Source: Amycolatopsis sp. 195334CR (GTDB lineage: Bacteria; Actinomycetota; Actinomycetes; Mycobacteriales; Pseudonocardiaceae). From it: a stretch of 64,000 nucleotides of DNA. Shown in pieces: positions 8,698 through 14,984 of the stretch. The translations under genes were made by a program, and so were the position numbers. Numbering within the stretch: position 1 is the first letter of the stretch; the number at the start of each line of letters is the position of its first letter. The stretch spans positions 310,001-374,000 of the forward strand of contig NZ_JAFJMJ010000004.1 in assembly GCF_017309385.1 (NCBI RefSeq), given 5' to 3'. The notes under the pieces are model-generated. The model made no database searches. It was not told the origin of the DNA and worked only from the letters and a program-made list of their open reading frames with translations.

Positions 8698-8834
8698 GGT
8701 CTCCCCAGAGTCCTAAGTCGACGGTCTTGAAACGGGACAGCGGGAGGGTATCGGAGCGGGAGCACCTCTGGCGGGGCCAAGGGACGGTTTCACGCTACGA
8801 CGAATCCGGCGTGTTGCTGTCCGGTCAGCGGGTG

Positions 8835-10394
8835 TCACAGGTGCGGCGAAACGACGGCCGGGCGCACGGCCGCCGCGGTTCCCGCCGTCGGCACCGGCAG
8901 GGGATGGGGCGCGATGTCGAGGTCGCCGCCCGGGAGCAGGCCGTCGACGAGGTAGTCCCGGCCGATCCGCTGGGCCTCCTGGTTGGCCATCGCCGGGTGG
9001 CTGCCGAACAGGCAGTGGGTGCCCGCGCCGCGCTCGGTCACCAGCACCGAGCTCGGCAGCTGCCGGTGCATCGCGACGGTGTTCGCATACGGCGTCGCGG
9101 AGTCTCCCTCCACACCGAAGAGCAGGATCGGCGGCAGGTTCTTCCCCGAGGGCACGATGCGCTGGTCACGCACCGGCCAGTTCGCGCAGGCGGACGGGAT
9201 CGACACGTTGTACCAGGCGAAATCGCTGGTCTTGGCCAGCTCGCCGAAGTCGCGCTCGATCTTGGCCCGGTCCGTCGGCGCGTCGGCGTCGACGCAGGCG
9301 ATCGAGATCATGCCGGCGATGGAGCGCTCGGCGGCCGCGCCACCCGACGGAGTCGCCCAGTCCAGTACGGCGCGATCGTCACCGCGCAGCACGTAGTCGG
9401 CCATCGCCTTCGCGAGGGGTTCCCAGTAGAGCTCGTGGGACAGGTTGGCGATGTAGACGTCCATCAGTTCCACCGCGCCGACGTTCTTCGACGGCCCGCG
9501 CGGCGCCTCCCGGAAGTCGCCGAGCAGCTTCTTCCAGGCCGCGTGCACCTCGTCGTAGGTCTTGCCGAGGTGGAACACGTGGTCGTACCGGGCGATCCAA
9601 CTCAGGTAGGCGTGTTCGCGGGCGACTCCCGCGCTGACCTGACCGGTCGAGTTGTGGTACCACATTTCCGGCTCCACCGGGTGCATCGAGCTGTCGAGAA
9701 CCATCCGGTCCACCCGGTCCGGATAGCGCTCGGCGTACGCGCTGCCGAGATAGGTGCCGTAGGAGTACCCCAGGTAGCTGATCTTCTCCTCGCCGAGCAG
9801 CGTGCGCACGTGGTCCATGTCCTGGATCACGTTGCGGCTGCCGGTGTGCTTCAGCTTTTCACCGTTCTTCTCCGCACACGAGCGGGCGAAGGACTTCCAG
9901 CGCTCCCAGCTCTTGTCCCGTTCTTCCGGCCGGTCGGGATCGGGCTGCAGCTGGCGCCAGTAGTCCTCGCCGACGCAGCTGAGCGGCTGGCTGTGCCCGG
10001 TGCCGCGGGAATCGAGTCCGATGATGTCGTAGGCCTCGAGCACTTCCTTGGGCAGCCGGGTGTAGCCGGTCGCGTCCGGCAGGGACAGCTTGCCCGCCTG
10101 CAGCACCGCTGAGCCCGACGGGCCGCCGGGGTTGACGAACAGCACGCCGCGCCGTTTCGCCGGGTTGGTGCTGGCGTGCTTCGAGACGAGCACGTCCATC
10201 CGCGCGCCGAACGGCCGCGAGTGGTCGAGCGGGACATTGACCGTCGCGCATTGCAGCGCCGGGTACACCTGGGCGACATCCGCCGGGCAGGCCCCGAAGT
10301 CAAGCTGTGGAACGGCGTTGGCCGGTGTGCTGACGGCCGCCGCGGTGCCCGAGGTGAGCAGCGCGGTCAGGCCGATGACGAGGAATCTCCTCAT
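8835..10394 (-). CDS. secreted alpha/beta hydrolase, TAP-type exopeptidase
   Basis: This 519-residue precursor has a Sec signal peptide (FLVIGLTALLTSGTAAAVST, cleavage near PANA). NPGGPSGS lies near residue 88, then GLDSRGTGHS, and the nucleophile elbow GYSYGTYLG has Ser211. The acid is in GVEGDSATPY and the catalytic His in GAGTHCLFG within the C-terminal TAP-like domain. It belongs to the same family as the product of 6165-7619 but is clearly diverged, with a longer lid region. ATG at 10394 follows CTGGGGG. It is divergent from the S37 peptidase gene. Confidence 0.85.
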   Translation of the reverse strand: MRRFLVIGLTALLTSGTAAAVSTPANAVPQLDFGACPADVAQVYPALQCATVNVPLDHSRPFGARMDVLVSKHASTNPAKRRGVLFVNPGGPSGSAVLQAGKLSLPDATGYTRLPKEVLEAYDIIGLDSRGTGHSQPLSCVGEDYWRQLQPDPDRPEERDKSWERWKSFARSCAEKNGEKLKHTGSRNVIQDMDHVRTLLGEEKISYLGYSYGTYLGSAYAERYPDRVDRMVLDSSMHPVEPEMWYHNSTGQVSAGVAREHAYLSWIARYDHVFHLGKTYDEVHAAWKKLLGDFREAPRGPSKNVGAVELMDVYIANLSHELYWEPLAKAMADYVLRGDDRAVLDWATPSGGAAAERSIAGMISIACVDADAPTDRAKIERDFGELAKTSDFAWYNVSIPSACANWPVRDQRIVPSGKNLPPILLFGVEGDSATPYANTVAMHRQLPSSVLVTERGAGTHCLFGSHPAMANQEAQRIGRDYLVDGLLPGGDLDIAPHPLPVPTAGTAAAVRPAVVSPHL

Positions 10395-10567
10395 TCGAAC
10401 CCCCAGTTCGATCGGACCCCGGGGACTGTAGCGACAACACCGGTGGCCCGCCGCCCCGCGACCGCTGTTCCGGTGCGTGACGGCCGGGGTTTCACGTAGC
10501 GCTTAAACGAGGGACGGGAGCGGCGATTTCGGCCAAGCTCTCGTTGTCGTCACTACTGGGGGACGAC

Positions 10568-11989
10568 GTGCGCACGAGAAATGAGTCGATCTTGCTCACC
10601 AAGTCATGGAGAACCGCGGTCGTCGGGGCCGCGGTCGCGCTCGTCGCGGGACTGTCCGGCCCGGTGGGTGCGGCGGGGGCCGCGCCACCGGAGGACATCC
10701 TCGACCAGCTCAAGCGGATCCCGGGTCTGACGGTGCTTTCCGAGGGCACGCCACCGGCCCCGGAGCACCGTTATTTCGTGCTCGGCTACACGCAGCCCGT
10801 CGACCACCGCCGGCCGGACGGCGCCACCTTCCAGCAGCGGTTCAGCCTGGTGCACAAATCGGCCGACCGGCCGATGATCCTGCACACCACCGGGTACGGG
10901 CTCTACCCGGCCGCGTTCCGCACCGAGACCACCCAGCTCGTGGGCGGCAACCAGATCTCGACCGAGCAGCGGTTCTTCCCGCCGTCCCGGCCGGAGCCGG
11001 CGAACTGGGACCAGCTCACCATCTGGCAGGCGGCGACCGATCACCACCGGCTGGTCAGCGCGCTCAAACCGCTCTATGCCGGGAAGTGGCTCTCCAGCGG
11101 GGCCAGCAAGGGCGGGATGACCTCGGTCTACCACAGCCGTTTCTACCCGGCTGACGTCGACGGTGTCGTCGCGTACGTGGCGGCGAACGACCGCGACAAC
11201 GACGAGGACAGCGCCTACGACCGGTTCTTCGCCTCCGTCGGTTCCGAGGCCTGCCGCACCGCGCTCGCCGACCTCCAGGTGGAGGCGTTCCAGCGAAGGC
11301 CGGAGATGGTCGCCCTGCTGACGCAGCACGCGGCCAAGTCCGGCTGGACCTATGACAAGATCGTCGGCAGCCTGGACCAGGCGTTCGAAAAGTCGGTGAT
11401 GATGCTCGGCTGGGCGTTCTGGCAGTTCCGCGGCCAGGGGGAGTGCGCGACGGTGCCGCCGGCCTCCGCCACCACCGAGCAGATCTTCGAGTACATCGAC
11501 GGCACCGTCGCCTTCGGTTCGTTCAGCGACAACGACCTCGGGCAGATGACGCCGTACTACTTCCACGCGATGACCGAGCTCGGCTGGCCCCAGCCGGAGT
11601 TCCCGCACGTGCGCCCGTACCTCAAGTACACGGACTCGTCGTCGGTGCACTCCAACGTCCCGCCGGAGCTGCATCGCCCGCACGACCCGGCTCCGATGCT
11701 CGAGGTGGACCGGTGGGTGCGCACCTCAGCGCAGCGGATCATGTTCATCTACGGGGAGAACGACCCCTGGAGCGCCGAGCGGTTCACGCCGAGCCCGCAC
11801 GACTCGCACCTCTACACCGCGCCCGGTGCCCACCACGGGGCGAAGATCTCCCTGCTGGCCGACGGTGACCGCCTCGCGGCGACCGACATCCTGCGCCGCT
11901 GGGCCGACGTCGGGTTCGAGACCGCCGGTCCGCCCCCGGTGATCGACCCGGCCGAGGAGGAGGTCGTCCGGGCGCCGCTGCCGTTCTGA
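10568..11989 (+). CDS. family S37 tripeptidyl aminopeptidase (secreted)
   Basis: I take GTG at 10568 as start because GGGGGA lies 4 nt upstream; a TTG at 10544 is also in frame. The protein has 473 residues with a signal peptide ending near GAAGAA (about 38). The peptidase S37 (PS-10 type) architecture is clear: HRYFVLGYTQPVDH, then FQQRFSLVHK, the nucleophile in SSGASKGGMTS (Ser180), acidic FIYGENDPW and terminal GAHHGAKI. Streptomyces homologues cleave tripeptides from propeptides outside the cell. With the two TAP-type enzymes it makes a local cluster of extracellular exopeptidases. Confidence 0.85.
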   Translation: MRTRNESILLTKSWRTAVVGAAVALVAGLSGPVGAAGAAPPEDILDQLKRIPGLTVLSEGTPPAPEHRYFVLGYTQPVDHRRPDGATFQQRFSLVHKSADRPMILHTTGYGLYPAAFRTETTQLVGGNQISTEQRFFPPSRPEPANWDQLTIWQAATDHHRLVSALKPLYAGKWLSSGASKGGMTSVYHSRFYPADVDGVVAYVAANDRDNDEDSAYDRFFASVGSEACRTALADLQVEAFQRRPEMVALLTQHAAKSGWTYDKIVGSLDQAFEKSVMMLGWAFWQFRGQGECATVPPASATTEQIFEYIDGTVAFGSFSDNDLGQMTPYYFHAMTELGWPQPEFPHVRPYLKYTDSSSVHSNVPPELHRPHDPAPMLEVDRWVRTSAQRIMFIYGENDPWSAERFTPSPHDSHLYTAPGAHHGAKISLLADGDRLAATDILRRWADVGFETAGPPPVIDPAEEEVVRAPLPF

Positions 11990-12126
11990 TCCTCCCGCAC
12001 CAGGCGGCCGATATCGATAGACGGAACCTACCGCCGGCGTCCCGGACAAGTCTTGGACGCCCGCGGGAGGCCGCCGTAGTGTCGTTTTTCGACGACTGTG
12101 CGGACCGAGGAAATGAGAACGAACCG

Positions 12127-13065
12127 ATGACCAGCCCCGCGAAGACGAGCTGGCCGAGCCTCCGGGTTTCGGACTGGGCCCCCACCCGCGACACGCTGCA
12201 CATGTGGACCCAGATCGTGGGCAAGATCCGCATGGCCCACACCCCGCTGGTCAACCACTGGTGGCAGGTCACCCTGTACGTCAGCCCGCGCGGGCTGACC
12301 ACCTCGGCCATCCCGTACCGCGCCGGCGCCTTCGAGATCGAGTTCGACTTCCTCGGCCACCGGCTCGAGGTCCGCAGCAGCGACGGCGGCGTGCGCAGCT
12401 TCCCCCTCCAGCCGATGCCGGTCGCCGAGTTCTACCGCCGGATCCTCCACGTGCTCGGCGAACTCGGCATCGAGGCGCCCATCCGGCCCCACCCCAACGA
12501 GGTGGACCCGGCCATCCCCTTCGCTGAGGACCACGTCCACGCCTCCTACGACGGCGAGGCGGCCACCCTGTTCTGGCGGCAGTTGCTGCAGGCGAACCGG
12601 GTGATCGGCGAGTTCCGCTCGCACTTCGTCGGCAAGGTCAGCCCGGTCCACTTCTTCTGGGGCGCGATGGACCTCGCCTGCACCCGCTTCTCCGGACGAC
12701 CCGCCCCGCCCCACCCCGGCGGCGCCCCCAACTGCGGCGACTGGGTGATGGTCGAGGGCTACTCCCGCGAGCTGTCCAGCTGCGGGTTCTGGCCCGGCGG
12801 CGGTGAGGAAGGCGCCTTCTACGCCTACGCCTACCCCGCCCCCGACGGGTTCGCCGAGCAGCCCGCCGGCCCCGACGGCGCGTTCTACAGCACCGAGTTC
12901 CAGCAATTCCTGCTGCCCTACGAGGTCGCCCGCGCCGCACCCGACCCGGACCGCGCGGTCGCCGAGTTCCTCCACGCCACCTACGTCGCCGCCGCGGACC
13001 TCGCCCACTGGGACCGCCCCGCACTGGAGGACAACCCCTTCCGGCTGCAGCAAGCGAGCGACTAG
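12127..13065 (+). CDS. DUF5996 family protein
   Basis: This 312-residue protein has the DUF5996 signature in order: WPSLRVSDWAPTRDTLHMW (residues 9-27), QIVGKIRMAHTPLVNHWWQV, and LYVSPRGLTTSAIPY. Later conserved stretches are HFFWGAMDLACTRFSGRPAP and GEEGAFYAYAYPAP. The family is common in actinobacteria and its biochemistry is unknown; it looks cytosolic and enzyme-like. The TAG stop codon (13063-13065) forms part of the CTAG target of the IS5-type element that follows immediately, so the gene remains intact despite the insertion. Confidence 0.85.
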   Translation: MTSPAKTSWPSLRVSDWAPTRDTLHMWTQIVGKIRMAHTPLVNHWWQVTLYVSPRGLTTSAIPYRAGAFEIEFDFLGHRLEVRSSDGGVRSFPLQPMPVAEFYRRILHVLGELGIEAPIRPHPNEVDPAIPFAEDHVHASYDGEAATLFWRQLLQANRVIGEFRSHFVGKVSPVHFFWGAMDLACTRFSGRPAPPHPGGAPNCGDWVMVEGYSRELSSCGFWPGGGEEGAFYAYAYPAPDGFAEQPAGPDGAFYSTEFQQFLLPYEVARAAPDPDRAVAEFLHATYVAAADLAHWDRPALEDNPFRLQQASD

Positions 13066-13085
13066 GGCGTGTCCTGCGGATCTTT
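13066..13085 (+). repeat. IS terminal inverted repeat (right end relative to tnp)
   Basis: This 20-bp repeat begins GGCGTGTCCTGCGG and is the exact reverse complement of 13988-14007. Pairing breaks at the 21st base. Confidence 0.9.
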
Positions 13086-13599
13086 ATCGGAGGTGGAGGA
13101 CGATGCAGGCCAGGATGATCTCGGCGCGGTGGTAGGCGGCTCGTTTGGCGAATCTGGTGGCCAGGCCGCGGAACTGCTTGAGACGGTTGAAGCAGCGCTC
13201 GACCACGTTACGGAGCTTGTAGAGGTCGGGGTCGAAGGCTGGTGGCCTGCCACCGGCCGAGCCCAAGGCTTTGCGTCGGTCGATCTGGTCGATGCGTTCG
13301 GGAATGGTGGCCTTGATTCGCCGCTGCCGTAACGCGGTGCGGGTGCTTGGGTGGGCGTAGGCTTTGTCTGCGATGACCCGCCCGACCCGCACTCGCTGCC
13401 CGTCGACGTCGATGTCGTGGATGTCGTCGAGCAGCGGCAGCAGTTGCGGGTTGTCGCCAGCCTGGCCGGGTGTGAGGATCACCGCCAGCGGCAGGCCCGC
13501 TGTGTTGACGGCCAGGTGGAGCTTGGTGGTCAGCCCTCCGCGGGAGCGTCCGAGGCATTCACCGTCGACGGCGAGCGCTTCGATCCAGTCCGCGCAGCC
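13084..13599 (-). CDS. IS5-family transposase, C-terminal frame (orfB)
   Basis: In the -1 frame relative to orfA, this reads ECLGRSRGGLTTKLHLAVN, then LPLAVILTPGQAGDN, VIADKAYAHPSTR (second catalytic Asp) and the DDE Glu region NVVERCFNRLKQFRGLATR, ending at 13084. It has no good start of its own, and expression as a fusion through the slippery site at 13599-13605 gives a transposase of about 293 residues, normal for this group. Confidence 0.85.
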   Translation of the reverse strand, partial: GCADWIEALAVDGECLGRSRGGLTTKLHLAVNTAGLPLAVILTPGQAGDNPQLLPLLDDIHDIDVDGQRVRVGRVIADKAYAHPSTRTALRQRRIKATIPERIDQIDRRKALGSAGGRPPAFDPDLYKLRNVVERCFNRLKQFRGLATRFAKRAAYHRAEIILACIVLHLR

Positions 13600-13964
13600 C
13601 CCTTTTTCCGGGCACCGGCCGCGTGCTGGTGCGCCCGCACACTCGTGGAGTCAACGCTGACCACGAACGCGACGTTGTCCTCCAGCGTCCCGAGCGAGTC
13701 GTCTTTGACGATCACGTGCTCCAGGATCCGGTCCCCTGTCCCGTCCGCGGTCCACTTGCGCAGCCGCTCATGCGCGGTCTTCCACGGCCCGTACCGTTCG
13801 GGCAGGTCACGCCAGGGCGCGCCGGTGCGTTGCTTCCACAGGATCGCGTTGATCACCTGCCGGTGGCTGCGCCACCGGCCACCGCGCTGCCCACTCTGCA
13901 CGGGCAGCAACGGCGCGATCCCCGCCCAGGCCTTGTCCGTCAGCTCACCACGACCAACCACCAT
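13530..13964 (-). CDS. IS5-family transposase, N-terminal frame (orfA)
   Basis: These 144 residues start at 13964. LTDKAWAGIAPLLP is followed by GGRWRSHRQVINAILWKQR, the TGAPWRDLPERYGPW motif and SVDSTSVRAHQHAAGARKKG with the first catalytic Asp. After ARKKG the zero frame continues only about 18 residues to a stop, while the -1 frame carries the rest of the enzyme. The product alone would be an N-terminal DNA-binding fragment, which can inhibit transposition in related elements. Confidence 0.85.
   Translation of the reverse strand: MVVGRGELTDKAWAGIAPLLPVQSGQRGGRWRSHRQVINAILWKQRTGAPWRDLPERYGPWKTAHERLRKWTADGTGDRILEHVIVKDDSLGTLEDNVAFVVSVDSTSVRAHQHAAGARKKGAARTGSKRSPSTVNASDAPAEG
13599..13605 (-). 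other. programmed -1 frameshift heptamer of the transposase
   Basis: On the coding (minus) strand the run AAAAAGGGGG contains A-AAG-GGG in the zero frame, a canonical X-XXY-YYZ slippery heptamer. Slipping by -1 joins orfA directly to the conserved continuation in orfB. Confidence 0.75.
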
Positions 13965-13987
13965 CCATCATCTGCACACGATCATGG

Positions 13988-14007
13988 AAAGATCCGCAGG
14001 ACACGCC
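13988..14007 (-). repeat. IS terminal inverted repeat (left end relative to tnp)
   Basis: Exact 20-bp reverse complement of 13066-13085. It lies just upstream of orfA and so probably carries the transposase promoter. Confidence 0.9.
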
Positions 14008-14011
14008 CTAG

Positions 14012-14401
14012 TCTTCGACCGGGGTCGCCGGGCGCGACGCACTTTTCGAACTCGGTGCCGGTCCTGCGCTTGACCGTGATCCAGACACTTCGAGATGGAT
14101 GGCTCGCGAGCACGTGACCTTCGCGTGGCAGGCAACCACAGGGCCTGTCTGCCGAGCGAGAACCTCGTCCCCCTGGCCGATCACGCGAACCGGATCGTCC
14201 CGTGAGGACAGTGCGGACCGCCGGAAGTGCCGCCTTGGAAACGATCCCCCCGCTCGCGCGGGTGGCGCACTTTGTGACCTGCGTCCCGGGTCGGCGCACG
14301 GCCGGAAGGGTGGTGCAGGTTCGCGGGACAGCGACCGGGCATTTCGGACTGCGAGTTCACCGGCCGCAACGCCGGCGATGCGGAGGTCGCTTCGCTCTCA
14401 C
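14012..14401. other. gene-free stretch after the IS element
   Basis: I find no open frame here with actinobacterial codon bias, and no recognisable domain on either strand. It may once have been the intergenic region between the DUF5996 and HxlR genes. Confidence 0.5.
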
Positions 14402-14449
14402 GCCCGTGCTCTGGAACGTCGCGAATTTCTGGCGTTCCAGCGCACGGGC
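14402..14449 (-). terminator. hairpin downstream of the HxlR gene
   Basis: GCCCGTGCtCTGGAACG (14402-14418) pairs with CGTTCCAGcGCACGGGC (14433-14449): 17 positions with one mismatch and a 14-nt loop. It starts about 35 nt beyond the HxlR stop on the minus strand. Confidence 0.7.
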
Positions 14450-14483
14450 GATCCCTGGCGCGATGCCGGACCGTTCGTGGGCT

Positions 14484-14861
14484 CTAGTCGTTCTTGACGC
14501 TCCACTCGACGAGCGGGTGCAGGACGCGCATCAGGCTCACACCCCGCTCGGTGGGCCGGTATGTGATCTGGACCGGTGTCGTCGGCACCACGACCCGCTC
14601 TATCAGGCCGTGGCTCTCGAGTTCACGAAGACGCTGGGAGAGCAGCTGGTTCGAGATCCCGGTGACGCGTGCCCGGTAGTCGACGAACCGGCGGGCGCCC
14701 CGCATCGCCGCCATGAGCACGGCGGCGGTCCATTTCCTGCCCACGATCTCGACCGAGCGCTGGAAGCGGCGGCACACGTCGTCGTCGATGTGCTCGTAGG
14801 CGACCTCCGCGCGGCTCTCGCCCGGGGCGGCGGATTCGCTGGTGGATCGCGAGCTGGTCAC
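14484..14861 (-). CDS. HxlR family transcriptional regulator
   Basis: This 125-residue winged-helix protein has the HxlR order: C near the N-terminus (DDVCRRFQRSVEIVG), RKWTAAVLMAAMRGARRF, then TGISNQLLSQRLRELESHG and LIERVVVPTTPVQITYRPT, ending LHPLVEWSVKN. HxlR proteins sense electrophiles or redox stress, often through that Cys. It is divergent from the LLM/FAD fusion operon. GTG at 14861 falls inside a perfect dyad (14861-14883), so it probably autoregulates. The start is uncertain because no good Shine-Dalgarno is visible. Confidence 0.85.
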   Translation of the reverse strand: MTSSRSTSESAAPGESRAEVAYEHIDDDVCRRFQRSVEIVGRKWTAAVLMAAMRGARRFVDYRARVTGISNQLLSQRLRELESHGLIERVVVPTTPVQITYRPTERGVSLMRVLHPLVEWSVKND

Positions 14862-14883
14862 TCGGTCATCATAGCTGACCGAG
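14861..14883. promoter_or_regulatory. probable HxlR operator
   Basis: CTCGGTCA-N7-TGACCGAG is a perfect 8-bp dyad in the divergent promoter between the HxlR gene and the LLM/FAD operon, overlapping the annotated HxlR start. Confidence 0.6.
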
Positions 14884-14948
14884 TTGTATTAGGTGACCTG
14901 GTAATGCCCCGTTTGTCGCCCGTGGTCGGCTTCGGGCAGCCTGGTGGC

Positions 14949-14984
14949 ATGAACGCACGCACCGCCGGTCCCGACGCGCGGTGA
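14949..14984 (+). CDS. possible 11-codon leader ORF
   Basis: ATG at 14949, preceded by GGTGG, reads MNARTAGPDAR and stops with TGA at 14982-14984, overlapping the GTG start of the LLM/FAD fusion as GTGA. The fusion start has no clear Shine-Dalgarno of its own, so translational coupling from this mini-ORF would make sense. Evidence is only the arrangement. Confidence 0.35.
   Translation: MNARTAGPDAR

Larger units (their letters stand above)
8166..8715 (-). repeat. tandem duplication covering two small secreted genes
   Basis: The ribosome site, signal peptide and first mature residues of the gene starting at 8408 recur with only a few changes in the gene starting at 8697. The near-identical DNA spans roughly 8310-8417 and 8600-8706. 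The mature-peptide regions between are divergent. Confidence 0.75.
13062..14011 (-). mobile_element. IS5-family insertion sequence (IS427-like), apparently intact
   Basis: The element (13066-14007, 942 bp) is bounded by perfect 20-bp inverted repeats at 13066-13085 and 13988-14007, starting GGCGTGTCCTGCGG. CTAG at 13062-13065 and 14008-14011 is the direct target duplication (2-4 bp is known for the IS427 group). Inside, two minus-strand frames encode a DDE transposase joined by a -1 shift. Perfect ends and open frames imply a recent, potentially active insertion. Confidence 0.9.
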
